From NCBI GenBank assembly GCA_046728155.1, contig JBKPDY010000056.1, positions 1-25,412 on the forward strand: a stretch of DNA of 25,412 nucleotides, given 5' to 3'. This document shows, piece after piece, positions 14,471-21,712 of this stretch. The notes below the pieces were generated by a model. It was not told the DNA's origin, made no database searches, and saw only the letters and a list, made by a program, of their open reading frames with translations. Within the stretch, counting starts at the first letter, position 1, and every line of letters begins with the position of its first letter. Source of the DNA: CAWDLX01 sp046728155. GTDB lineage: Bacteria > Actinomycetota > Actinomycetes > Mycobacteriales > Micromonosporaceae. The position numbers and the translations under genes are program-made.

Positions 14471-15778
14471 GTGACGACGTCGACGCCCGATCTGATCCGG
14501 GTGCACGGTGGGGCGCGGCTGGTCGGTGACGTGTCGGTGGTCGGGGCCAAGAACTCCGCGCTGAAGCTGATGGCCGCCAGCCTGCTCGCCGAGGGTCGCA
14601 CGGTGCTCCGCAACGTCCCCAAGATCACCGATATAGCGATCATGGCCGAGGTTGTCCGGCGGCTGGGGTGCCAGGTGCACACGGACGACGCGGACGGCCT
14701 GAGCATCGACGTACCGGCGGCGATCGGCCACGAGACCGACTACGACCTGGTCCGGCAGTTACGGGCGTCGATCTGCGTGCTCGGACCCCTGCTCGCCCGC
14801 TGCGGCCGGGTGCGGGTGGCCCACCCGGGTGGCGACGCCATCGGCTCGCGCGGGCTGGACATGCACGTCGCCGGCCTGACCAAGATGGGCGCCGAGATCG
14901 ACAGCGAGCATGGCTTCATCGTCGGAGGGGCCACGGACGGACTGCGGGGCACGACGATCTGGCTGGACTTTCCAAGCGTCGGCGCCACGGAGAACCTGCT
15001 CATGGCGGCTGTTCTCGCCAAAGGGAGGACCGAGATTGACAATGCGGCCCGGGAACCGGAGATCGTCGACATCTGCGCGATGCTCACCGACATGGGGGCG
15101 CACATCGACGGCGCCGGCACTTCGAAGATCGAGGTGGAGGGCGTCACCGAATTGCGTCCGGTGGTCCACCGTGCCGTCGGCGACCGCATCGTCGCCGGCA
15201 CCTGGGCCCTGGGCGCGGCGATGACCCGCGGCGACGTACGGGTCCACGGCGTCGATCCCGCTTTCCTGGAGATCGCATTGGACAAGGTGAGTACCGCGGG
15301 CGGCCTGGTGGACGCCCATCCGGGCGGGTTCCGCGTGACCATGCACTCGCGTCCGGCCTCGGTCGACGTGGTCACGCTGCCGTTCCCGGGGTTCGCCACC
15401 GACCTGCTGCCGATGGCGATCGGGCTCGCCGCGGTCAGCGACGGGGCGTCGATGGTGACCGAGAACATCTTCGATGGCCGGTTCAACTTCGTCCAGGAGA
15501 TGGTCCGGTTGGGAGCCGATATCCGAACCGACGGCAAGTTCGCGATGGTACGAGGGCGGGAACGCCTCTCCGCGGCTCCGGTACAGGCCACCGACATCCG
15601 GGCCGGAGCCGGACTGGTCATCGCCGCCCTCTGCGCCGACGGGGTGACCGAGGTGAGCCACGTCCACCACATCGACCGTGGATACCCGCACTTCGTCGAC
15701 GACCTGACCGCCCTCGGCGCCACCATCGAACGGGTACCCGCCCCGCCGGAGCCGTCCTTCTCCTACGCGACGATCTGA
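14471..15778 (+). CDS. murA: UDP-N-acetylglucosamine 1-carboxyvinyltransferase with Asp in place of the catalytic Cys
   Basis: Catalyses the first committed step of peptidoglycan synthesis, adding enolpyruvate from phosphoenolpyruvate to UDP-GlcNAc. Family motifs include GAKNSALKLMAASLL near the N-terminus with the conserved Lys-Asn, RASICVLGPLLAR, FPGFATDLLPMAI and the late DIRAGAGLVIAAL arginine. The active-site loop reads HPGGDAIGSR: the cysteine that fosfomycin alkylates (E. coli C115) is Asp122 here, as in mycobacteria, predicting a working enzyme with intrinsic fosfomycin resistance. The start is GTG 14471 (435 aa); ATG 14462 adds three residues but overlaps the likely -10 element. The open frame extends to 14381 without family sequence. 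It diverges from the pduO-type gene. Confidence 0.96.
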   Translation: MTTSTPDLIRVHGGARLVGDVSVVGAKNSALKLMAASLLAEGRTVLRNVPKITDIAIMAEVVRRLGCQVHTDDADGLSIDVPAAIGHETDYDLVRQLRASICVLGPLLARCGRVRVAHPGGDAIGSRGLDMHVAGLTKMGAEIDSEHGFIVGGATDGLRGTTIWLDFPSVGATENLLMAAVLAKGRTEIDNAAREPEIVDICAMLTDMGAHIDGAGTSKIEVEGVTELRPVVHRAVGDRIVAGTWALGAAMTRGDVRVHGVDPAFLEIALDKVSTAGGLVDAHPGGFRVTMHSRPASVDVVTLPFPGFATDLLPMAIGLAAVSDGASMVTENIFDGRFNFVQEMVRLGADIRTDGKFAMVRGRERLSAAPVQATDIRAGAGLVIAALCADGVTEVSHVHHIDRGYPHFVDDLTALGATIERVPAPPEPSFSYATI

Positions 15779-15801
15779 CCTCGGGGTCCGCGCGCCCTCC
15801 G

Positions 15802-16185
15802 TCAGGTGGTGCCGCCGACGCGGCGCGCGCGGTCCACTTCGGTCGAGAACACGAGGACCCGGTAGCGGCCGTCGCTACCCTTGGTGGTCGTCGCGCGGAT
15901 GCGAGCCTCGCCCAGCCGGGCCTTCAGCCGAGCGGCCGCCGCCTCGTCGTCGGTGATGGCCACCGGCGCGAGCAGCCCGAAATCGTCGGCGGCCGGCGTG
16001 GGTGCGGGGTCCTCGCTGACCACCGTGTAAGACCCGTCGTCCAGGTCGAGTGTTCCGTCGTCGTGGCTGGCGAGCGCGGGGTCATCGGAGCCGCGCGGCA
16101 GTTCGCGGCTGAACGTGAACCGCAAGATCAGACCGAGCAGTCCAACCATCGCGAACGCGATCAGGATCTCGGCATAGCTGCCCAC
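15802..16185 (-). CDS. Small membrane-anchored protein of unknown function
   Basis: A 127-residue protein with one N-terminal membrane helix (about 5-24, AEILIAFAMVGLLGLILRFTF), an acidic Asp/Pro-rich linker (30-68), and a compact C-terminal domain (70-120) with alternating helix and strand: TDDEAAAARLKARLGEARIRATTTKGSDGRYRVLVFSTEVDRAR. That end resembles small ACT-like or DUF2007-like folds, but I cannot assign it. The start is the GTG at 16183-16185; GGAGG lies unusually close, and CAGACT 6 nt upstream suggests a leaderless transcript. It is convergent with murA, 23 nt apart. Confidence 0.65.
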   Translation of the reverse strand: MGSYAEILIAFAMVGLLGLILRFTFSRELPRGSDDPALASHDDGTLDLDDGSYTVVSEDPAPTPAADDFGLLAPVAITDDEAAAARLKARLGEARIRATTTKGSDGRYRVLVFSTEVDRARRVGGTT

Positions 16186-16191
16186 GCCTCC

Positions 16192-16197
16192 AGTCTG
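16192..16197 (-). promoter_or_regulatory. Candidate -10 of the small membrane-protein gene
   Basis: On the minus strand CAGACT ends exactly 6 nt before the GTG start at 16185. It differs from TANNNT only in the first base. The spacing would put the transcript start on the start codon. Confidence 0.3.
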
Positions 16198-16328
16198 CCA
16201 TCGGCCGCCCGCCAACGGTGACTGAACCTCAGCTGCCGGCACCGGTGCGTTATGCCCGTGCCAGCCCGTTCGGGCAGCCGCCATGGATCGAACGTCGGTT
16301 CGCCGCCGGTCCACGCTTTTTCATGATT

Positions 16329-16373
16329 GTTTCCGTACAAGTCGCTAGCTGTAATGGGGTTTTGTACGGAAAC
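16329..16373. repeat. 12-bp perfect inverted repeat in a low-GC gap
   Basis: GTTTCCGTACAA (16329-16340) and TTGTACGGAAAC (16362-16373) flank a 21-nt spacer, between the start of the small membrane-protein gene and the 3' end of the DUF559 gene. The stretch is clearly less GC-rich than its surroundings. It could be a terminator of the minus-strand DUF559 gene (ending 8 nt away), but no T-run follows on either strand. A recombination or transposon scar is another reading. The rest of the gap, 16186-16380, shows nothing else. Confidence 0.5.
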
Positions 16374-16380
16374 TCGGTCC

Positions 16381-17274
16381 TCACCCGGAACGCATCGCCA
16401 GGAATGCCTGGATTGATTGGATAACCTCATCAGGTCGCTCGGTGAGGTCCCGCCAGGTGAACCTGAGAATTGCCCAGCCGGCGGAGATCAGACGGTTCTG
16501 TCGGCTTCGATCGCTCTGAAACCGCTCGACCGTCGTGTGGAACGCCCACCCGTCCACTTCGATGACGAGGCGCTCGCGCGGGAATACGACGTCGCCGACC
16601 CCGATCGGTCCTGCGTCGTCATCGATGCGTAGGTTAGGCTGCCAACCCTCCACCGCAGCCGCAGCCAGCATCCCGTGCAACAGTCGTTCAGCCTCGGACC
16701 GGGCGCCGTCGCCCGCCTGATGTACGAGGGCCGCTACCTTGGCCGTACCCCAGCGACGGGATTCACGGCGTATCCGGTCCGACAAGGCTGTGAGCGTCAC
16801 CCAGCGACGCTGCAATGCCAGATCGAGTAGCACGGCGCCCGGTCGTAGGTCGAGTAGCCGGAGACAATCGACGATGGTCCGCTCGTACCAGGTCACCGGG
16901 ACTCCGTCCGCGGCGCCTTGGTCGCGCGGGTCGAGCTGGCCATGAAGCAGCGTCACCTGCCGGATCCGGGTGGTCCGATGTGGACCGATGAGCAGACAGG
17001 ACCGTGGGTCGTCAATCGGGATCCGAAGCGCCCGGGCGGCCGACGGTCCGGCGAGAACGGATCCAGGTACGGCCAACTGGAGTGCACGGTCGCGAATGAG
17101 GGGTGTGATCTCCAGTCCGGCAAACGCCAGCACCGGTCCCACGACAGACCGCCACTCGCCAGCGTCGACGCGTCGCTTGATCTGGTACCCGGTGAAGCCG
17201 CATCCGCGCGCGACCGCGCGGGTGAACAGTCCTCGTTGACGCGCGGCGATGCGATTCAGGCGAACCAGGTCCAC
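16381..17274 (-). CDS. DUF559-domain nuclease-fold protein with AbiEi-like N-terminus
   Basis: A 297-residue protein. Residues 1-85 resemble the AbiEi-type antitoxin head, a winged-helix region beginning NRIAARQRGLFTRAVARGCGFTGYQIKRRVDAGEW. Residues 190-295 are a DUF559/Vsr-like PD-(D/E)XK fold: E195 in ARSEAERLLHG, D228 in GVGDVVFP, and E239-V-D241 in LVIEVDGWAFH, followed by DRSRQNRLISAGWAILRFTWRDL. The core Lys is replaced by the EVDG-type ending usual in this family. Such proteins are common and multi-copy in actinobacteria and their role is unknown. The start is GTG 17274, with GATGCT 6 nt upstream and no Shine-Dalgarno site; the frame is open to 17400. No partner toxin gene is adjacent. 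Confidence 0.8.
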   Translation of the reverse strand: MDLVRLNRIAARQRGLFTRAVARGCGFTGYQIKRRVDAGEWRSVVGPVLAFAGLEITPLIRDRALQLAVPGSVLAGPSAARALRIPIDDPRSCLLIGPHRTTRIRQVTLLHGQLDPRDQGAADGVPVTWYERTIVDCLRLLDLRPGAVLLDLALQRRWVTLTALSDRIRRESRRWGTAKVAALVHQAGDGARSEAERLLHGMLAAAAVEGWQPNLRIDDDAGPIGVGDVVFPRERLVIEVDGWAFHTTVERFQSDRSRQNRLISAGWAILRFTWRDLTERPDEVIQSIQAFLAMRSG

Positions 17275-17280
17275 ACCAGA

Positions 17281-17286
17281 AGCATC
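17281..17286 (-). promoter_or_regulatory. Candidate -10 of the DUF559 gene
   Basis: On the minus strand GATGCT ends 6 nt before GTG 17274. It is one base off TANNNT, and the spacing implies a leaderless transcript. Confidence 0.3.
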
Positions 17287-17410
17287 GGCCAGACGTCGCC
17301 CGGGCGGACCCGGTGAATTCCGCCTGTGGATAACTGGGCATATATCGGTGGCCGGTCCAGCCGGAGCGTAGAGGTCCAGAGGATCAGCCTGCCCACGCAC
17401 CGGGCGGCGA

Positions 17411-17749
17411 GGCGCACCGGTCTATGCGGTGAGCTTCGGCCCCGATGCGCGTGACCTGCTCAGTGCGGACAACAGCGGCCGGGTGATGCTCTGGAATACT
17501 GACAGCGCATCGAAAAGCACCGCCCTATTCGACTTCGGTGCGGGCGTCAACACCGCAGCGGTTGCCCTTCTGGGGGCATGAGCGGCGTCCTCACTATTGA
17601 TAAGACGGGATCCGCTCTGTTACGGGACATCGATCGAACCGTATGGCAGCCCGAGCGTGGGCGATCGTTGGTCGCAATGTCACTCTGGAGGAGTGGAGTC
17701 AGCGCTCCCGCAACGGCCGTACGAGGAGACCTGTCCCGGGCTCCAGTGA
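17411..17749 (+). pseudogene. Remnant of the C-terminus of a WD40-repeat protein, three frameshifts
   Basis: Four pieces in succession, lying in changing frames, read like the end of an actinobacterial WD40 protein (often nSTAND/AAA-WD40). Piece 1, 17417-17578: PVYAVSFGPDARDLLSADN… SGRVMLWNTDS, a clear WD40 blade ending in LW. Piece 2, from 17581 in the next frame: SGVLTIDKTGSALLRDIDRT, another blade. Piece 3, around 17646-17699: ARAWAIVGRNVTLEEW. Piece 4, 17702-17749: ALPQRPYEETCPGLQ and a stop. Pieces 3 and 4 match the usual ending of these proteins (RACAIAGRNLT..EW..LP.RPY..TCP). Each join needs a change of frame, so the gene is decayed. No N-terminal part is present: the plus strand upstream is the DUF559 gene region. 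Similarity is by recall, not by search. Confidence 0.7.
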
Positions 17750-17784
17750 ACAAGTTCACCGGGACCACACCGGTTACCGAGCAG

Positions 17785-17790
17785 TAAAGT
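17785..17790 (+). promoter_or_regulatory. -10 element placing the mutase transcript start on its ATG
   Basis: TAAAGT (TANNNT type) ends exactly 6 nt before ATG 17797, so transcription should start at or next to the A of the ATG. No ribosome binding site is present, consistent with a leaderless mRNA. Confidence 0.55.
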
Positions 17791-17796
17791 ACGGGT

Positions 17797-19785
17797 ATGA
17801 CGCGGCTGCCGGAGCGCGACCGGCCGTGGGTGATGCGGACGTACGCAGGCCACTCGTCGGCCGCCGCGAGCAACGCGCTGTTCCGGCGCAACCTGGCCAA
17901 GGGGCAGACCGGTCTGAGCGTCGCGTTCGACCTACCGACGCAGACCGGGTACGACCCCGACCACGAGCTCGCCCGCGGTGAGGTCGGTCGGGTCGGCGTA
18001 CCGGTGTCGCACCTCGGCGACGCACGAGCGCTTTTCGACGGGCTGGACCTCGCCGCCGCCAACACGTCGATGACGATCAACGCGCCGGCCATGTGGCTGC
18101 TGGCGCTCTATGTGACGGTGGCGGAGGAGCAGGGCGTACCACGGGCGGCACTACAAGGCACGACGCAGAACGACATCGTGAAGGAGTACCTCTCCCGCGG
18201 TACGTATATCTTCCCGCCCGGCCCGTCACTGCGGCTGACCGCTGACATGGTGGCGTGGGCTGTCGCTAACTGTCCACAATGGAATCCGGTCAATATCTGC
18301 TCGTACCACCTGCAGGAGGCGGGAGCCACACCGGTGCAGGAGGTCGGCTTCGCGCTGGCGACCGCGATCGCGGTGCTCGACGCGGTACGGGACAGCGGCC
18401 AGGTGTCACAAGAGCGGATGGGCGACGTGGTTGCCCGCATCTCCTTCTTCGTCAACGCCGGCGTGCGGTTCGTCGAGGAGATGTGCAAGATGCGGGCCTT
18501 CGAGCGGCTGTGGGACGACCTGACCCGGCAGCGGTACGGCGTGCTGGACGCGAAGCAACGGCGCTTCCGGTACGGGGTGCAGGTCAACTCGCTCGGCCTG
18601 ACCGAGGCCCAGCCGGAGAACAACGTGCAGCGAATCGTGTTGGAGACGTTGGGAGTCACGCTCTCCCGCGACGCCCGGGCCCGGGCCGTCCAGCTGCCAG
18701 CCTGGAACGAGGCGTTGGGCCTGCCGCGCCCGTGGGACCAGCAGTGGTCGCTGCGGATCCAGCAGGTGCTCGCGTACGAGTCCGATCTGCTCGAGTACCC
18801 GGATCTGTTCGACGGCTCGCACGTGGTCGAGTCGCTGACATCATCCATTGTGGAGGGATCTCGGGTCGAGCTGGAGCGGGTACTCGACGCCGGCGGAGTG
18901 GTCGCGGCGGTAGACACCGGCCAGCTCAAGGGTGCTCTCGTAGCCTCCCTCGCCGAGCGGCGGCGGCGGATGGAGTCCGGTGCCGACGTGGTGGTCGGGG
19001 TCAACCGGTTCACCGAGACTGAGCCGTCCCCGCTCACCACGGCCGGGGCGGCGGCGATCGAGACGGTCGACCCTGGGGTCGAGGCCGCCGGGGTCGAGTC
19101 CATAAAGAAGTGGCGTGACGCAAGGGATCCAGCTGCGGTGTCCGTGGCGCTGGACGAGCTGCGCCGGGTCGCCGGTACCAGCGAGAACCTGATGCCATCC
19201 ACATTGGAGTGTGCTCGGGTCGGCGTCACGACGGGCGAATGGGCCGGGGCGCTGCGCGAGGTGTTCGGCGAGTACCGGGCTCCGACCGGTTTGGCCGGGG
19301 CCGGGTCGCACGGAACCGGTCCCGAGCTGGCGGCCGTACGGGCGCGGGTGGCCGCCACCGCCGCGGATCTGGGGACGACGCGGCTTCGCCTACTCGTCGG
19401 AAAACCGGGGCTGGACGGTCATTCCAACGGCGCCGAGCAGATTGCCGTCCGCGCCAGGGACGCCGGCTTCGAGGTGATCTACCAGGGAATCCGGCTCACC
19501 CCGGCCCAGATCGTCGCAGCCGCCGTCGAGGAGGGCGTCGACCTGGTCGGACTCTCCGTCCTCTCCGGTTCGCATTTGCGGGCAGTCCCCGACGTGCTCG
19601 CGGGCCTGCGCGCGGCGGGTGTCGACGTACCTGTCGTGGTCGGCGGTATCGTCCCGGACGCCGACGCGGAGCTGCTCCGCTCCGAGGGCGTCGCCCGCGT
19701 CTTCACCTCGAAGGACTTCGCCCTCACCGGGATCGTGGACGAGATGGTCTCCGTGATCCGTGCCGCAAATGGTCTCCCCGGCTAA
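17797..19785 (+). CDS. meaA: Adenosylcobalamin-dependent acyl-CoA mutase, ethylmalonyl-CoA mutase (MeaA/Ecm) type
   Basis: A 662-residue single-chain mutase. Residues 1-510 form the substrate-binding barrel and linker (RPWVMRTYAGHSSA, NLAKGQTGLSVAFDLPTQTGYDPDH, NTSMTINAPAMWLLALY, LQGTTQNDIVKEYLSRG, NICSYHLQEAGATP). Residues 530-655 are the B12-binding domain: D540-x-H542-xx-G545 in GLDGHSNG gives the cobalt-ligating histidine, with LSVLSGSH and VVVGGIVPD completing the site. The motif order and the KGQTGLSVAFD start match streptomycete MeaA, used in the ethylmalonyl-CoA pathway, better than the two-chain methylmalonyl-CoA mutase MutAB. No crotonyl-CoA carboxylase/reductase gene is nearby, so the substrate is inferred. 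ATG 17797 is leaderless behind TAAAGT. Both the P-loop chaperone MeaB and a second mutase chain are absent from the window. Confidence 0.9.
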   Translation: MTRLPERDRPWVMRTYAGHSSAAASNALFRRNLAKGQTGLSVAFDLPTQTGYDPDHELARGEVGRVGVPVSHLGDARALFDGLDLAAANTSMTINAPAMWLLALYVTVAEEQGVPRAALQGTTQNDIVKEYLSRGTYIFPPGPSLRLTADMVAWAVANCPQWNPVNICSYHLQEAGATPVQEVGFALATAIAVLDAVRDSGQVSQERMGDVVARISFFVNAGVRFVEEMCKMRAFERLWDDLTRQRYGVLDAKQRRFRYGVQVNSLGLTEAQPENNVQRIVLETLGVTLSRDARARAVQLPAWNEALGLPRPWDQQWSLRIQQVLAYESDLLEYPDLFDGSHVVESLTSSIVEGSRVELERVLDAGGVVAAVDTGQLKGALVASLAERRRRMESGADVVVGVNRFTETEPSPLTTAGAAAIETVDPGVEAAGVESIKKWRDARDPAAVSVALDELRRVAGTSENLMPSTLECARVGVTTGEWAGALREVFGEYRAPTGLAGAGSHGTGPELAAVRARVAATAADLGTTRLRLLVGKPGLDGHSNGAEQIAVRARDAGFEVIYQGIRLTPAQIVAAAVEEGVDLVGLSVLSGSHLRAVPDVLAGLRAAGVDVPVVVGGIVPDADAELLRSEGVARVFTSKDFALTGIVDEMVSVIRAANGLPG

Positions 19786-19894
19786 TCGTCAGCAGTTCAA
19801 GCGACCGGCCGGAGGCCACGCCAATTGATGGGCGACGTGGTGAAGGTGCTCATCTCGAGGAGCTGCAATTCGTCGATACCTCGTGGCCGTGTGA

Positions 19895-19900
19895 CAGGCT
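19895..19900 (+). promoter_or_regulatory. Candidate -10 of the toxin-like gene
   Basis: CAGGCT ends 6 nt before ATG 19907, matching the pattern NANNNT-N6-start seen at several genes here. It is a weak -10 by sequence. The 121-nt gap after the mutase shows no terminator-like hairpin. Confidence 0.25.
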
Positions 19901-19906
19901 TTCTGC

Positions 19907-20191
19907 ATGCCGAGGGCCATCTATCTTGCTGAGATCAGGATCACTCCTTCGATCGAGCGGAAGATCCGGGAGAAGCATTCTGTGACCGCGGCTGAGGTCA
20001 GGCAGGCGCTGGTGCTTCGGCCCGACGTCCTGGCGCGATGGGAGAACCACGAAGTCCACGGGCTGCGCGTGATCGCTTTGGGCACAACTTACTGGGGACG
20101 GTTGATCTTGGCCGCGCTGTATCCCGTGGATCCCCCGGACGGTGTCTGGAATCTGATGACAGCGAGATCACCTAAAGTTAGGGGTGCATAG
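19907..20191 (+). CDS. BrnT-like (RelE-fold) toxin candidate
   Basis: A 94-residue basic protein. The pattern REKHSVTAAEVRQALVLRPDVLARWENHEVHGLRVIALGTTYWGRLILAALYPVD … WNLMTARSPK resembles the BrnT/DUF4258 toxin layout: a KHxV-AAEV helix, a central G.R.I.LG.T..GR strand pair, and a terminal TAR. These fold like RelE RNases. The family assignment is by pattern only. ATG 19907 has no Shine-Dalgarno site. A smaller acidic ORF follows after 27 nt, in the toxin-first order of brnTA. The region has lower third-position GC than the atp genes, in keeping with horizontal acquisition. Confidence 0.6.
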   Translation: MPRAIYLAEIRITPSIERKIREKHSVTAAEVRQALVLRPDVLARWENHEVHGLRVIALGTTYWGRLILAALYPVDPPDGVWNLMTARSPKVRGA

Positions 20192-20218
20192 CGCGCCAGG
20201 ACAGGGCACGATTGGCCC

Positions 20219-20407
20219 ATGGAGGAGCCGTCTGACTACGACTGGGCCGACGATGAAGATCTCGACCTCGAAGCCACGATGAGCCGCTTCAGTGACCTGG
20301 AGCCGGCACTTGTCGTTGTGCGGCCGATCACCACGTGCGCAGGAATATCTCAGGTGATAACCATGGATCTTCGAGCCCCTCGGCGGGAAGCCGTCACCTT
20401 CGCGTGA
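20219..20407 (+). CDS. Short acidic antitoxin-like ORF, probably truncated
   Basis: A 62-codon ORF beginning MEEPSDYDWADDEDLDLEATMSRFSDLEP, an acidic head like that of ribbon-helix-helix antitoxins. The segment AGISQVITMDLRAP then looks like the opening strand of an RHH domain, but the frame ends only 13 residues after SQVITMDL, before the two helices. Either the antitoxin is truncated or the match is coincidental. Its TGA (20405-20407) overlaps GTG 20404 of the next gene (GTGA), so the two are translationally coupled. CACGAT ends 6 nt before ATG 20219. Confidence 0.5.
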   Translation: MEEPSDYDWADDEDLDLEATMSRFSDLEPALVVVRPITTCAGISQVITMDLRAPRREAVTFA

Positions 20408-20880
20408 AGATCAATATCGTACTGGCAGATGCCGGCACCCAGGATCCGCTCGGCAAACTCAACCTGCTCGGCGTGGGTTGGGCGCAGACGCAAGTGAACC
20501 CAAACGGTTTGACGCCTGACTCTGCTGTCGCCGTGCTCATGGAAGCGCCTTGGGACATGTGCAACCGTGAACTCACCGTGATTCTCGAGCTGTTGACAGA
20601 AGACGATTCGCCGGTGCCCATACCAGTCGAGAGCGGTCCTCAGCCCTTGAAGATCGTCCATCGGCTTACGATTCCGTCACCGCCCGGCGCTCCCAACGGA
20701 TCTCCGGGCACAGCCAACCTCCTGGCTCAGTTCCATGGCGGCCTGCCGCTGCAGCCCGGCGCGTGGTACCACTGGCGGGTTCAGGGGGAGGGCAAGACCG
20801 ATCCAATGTGGATCGCCCGTTTTTATGTGCGCCGGCAGCCAACGGCGCCGACGCTGGGTGTCGCCGAAGAGTTTGCCTAG
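20404..20880 (+). CDS. DUF6941-like protein of unknown function
   Basis: A 158-residue protein starting VKINIVLADAGTQDPLGKLNLLGVGWAQTQ, then AVAVLMEAPWDMCNRELTVILELLTEDD, and ending WYHWRVQGEGKTDPMWIARFYVRR. This alternating-strand pattern with a GKLN-GVGW opening fits DUF6941, a family of actinobacterial and phage-linked small beta proteins of unknown role. No membrane segment or signal is present. GTG 20404 is chosen because it begins the family-like sequence and overlaps the previous stop; the open frame runs back to 20335 without similarity. Codon use is less GC-rich than in neighbouring core genes (for instance ATC AAT ATC GTA), hinting at acquisition together with the toxin-like gene. 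Confidence 0.65.
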   Translation: MKINIVLADAGTQDPLGKLNLLGVGWAQTQVNPNGLTPDSAVAVLMEAPWDMCNRELTVILELLTEDDSPVPIPVESGPQPLKIVHRLTIPSPPGAPNGSPGTANLLAQFHGGLPLQPGAWYHWRVQGEGKTDPMWIARFYVRRQPTAPTLGVAEEFA

Positions 20881-20911
20881 CCGCGACATCGGCCGGTTGT
20901 CCCGCGGCCGG

Positions 20912-21655
20912 TCAGCGGGAGAGGTCTATTGTCCGGTCGTCGTCCGGGATCTCGACCGTCCGGCGGCCATGTTCCGGGATCTCGACCGTCCGGCCGTCAT
21001 GTGGTCCAAGGGCGGGATTCCCAGCCGTCGACGGGAACGCGACCTGCCGGCGAGCCTCACGTTCCAGCTGCTTGGCGAGTCGGCGGCGCCGCCGACGGCG
21101 CCAGAACGTCACGAAGGCCCAGACGAGCAGGGCGAGGAAGATCAGGATCAGGAACGGGAACACGATCGCGAAGAACGACATCGCCGTACTGAAGATGTCC
21201 TCGACGGTGCTCGCGACCGGCGCGCCCAGTCCGGCCGTGGAGAGGTTCACCACCGGCCGCGCGGCGGCCTTCATGGAGTGCACGATGAATGAGATGGCCA
21301 TGCCCGTGACGAAGGGCACCCATTGATGGCTGCTGAAGAACTGACCCGGATCCTTGACGGTCACCGTGCTCGCCGAGGCGGCCGCCCCGAAGGCCAGCCC
21401 CCCGGCCGTGGGCCGGACCAGTGTCTGGACCGCGTCGTTGAGGTGATCGAGGATCGGGATCTTGTCGGCCACCATCTCGATCAGCAATAGGACCGCCAGC
21501 ATCCCCATCACCCAGCCGTTGGACAGCCATTCCCAGCCCGACGGCAACGAGATCAGGTTCGTGTACCGGTCGAGAATGGCGATCATCAGGAGGGGGATGT
21601 AGGCGTTGAGCCCCGCTGACGTGGCCAGACCGATCCCCGTGAGCGTCTCCAGCAC
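20912..21655 (-). CDS. DUF4126 family membrane protein with repeated tail
   Basis: A 247-residue protein from GTG 21655. The DUF4126 pattern is clear: LTGIGLATSAGLNAYIPLLMIAI at the start, then VADKIPILDHLNDAVQTLVRPTAGGLAFGAA and a final span FFAIVFPFLILIFLALLVWAF. Four to five membrane helices are predicted. Arg-rich RRRRRRLAKQLEREARR follows the last helix, and a soluble tail ends in a tandem RTVEIPEHG / RTVEIPDDD / RTIDLSR. DUF4126 function is unknown. It is divergent from nucS, 57 nt between starts. No Shine-Dalgarno site; CACCAT 6 nt upstream is a weak -10. The open frame reaches 21958 antisense to nucS, which is not supported. Confidence 0.85.
   Translation of the reverse strand: MLETLTGIGLATSAGLNAYIPLLMIAILDRYTNLISLPSGWEWLSNGWVMGMLAVLLLIEMVADKIPILDHLNDAVQTLVRPTAGGLAFGAAASASTVTVKDPGQFFSSHQWVPFVTGMAISFIVHSMKAAARPVVNLSTAGLGAPVASTVEDIFSTAMSFFAIVFPFLILIFLALLVWAFVTFWRRRRRRRLAKQLEREARRQVAFPSTAGNPALGPHDGRTVEIPEHGRRTVEIPDDDRTIDLSR
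20943..20994. repeat. 22-bp direct repeat inside the DUF4126 3' end
   Basis: Two identical 22-bp copies (20943-20964 and 20973-20994) at a 30-bp period, containing GGGATCTCGACCGTCC. On the minus strand they encode the repeated RTVEIP(E/D) of the tail. A third degenerate unit (RTIDLSR) ends the protein. Such in-frame period-10-residue repeats can vary in number between strains. Confidence 0.7.
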
Positions 21656-21700
21656 TGATTCATGGTGACACCGCGGGGCAAGTACCGCTCGACGCGTGCG

Positions 21701-21706
21701 TACCCT
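21701..21706 (+). promoter_or_regulatory. -10 element placing the nucS transcript start on its GTG
   Basis: TACCCT (TANNNT type) ends exactly 6 nt before GTG 21713. It supports GTG 21713 over upstream start codons and predicts a leaderless nucS mRNA. Confidence 0.5.
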
Positions 21707-21712
21707 GGGCCG

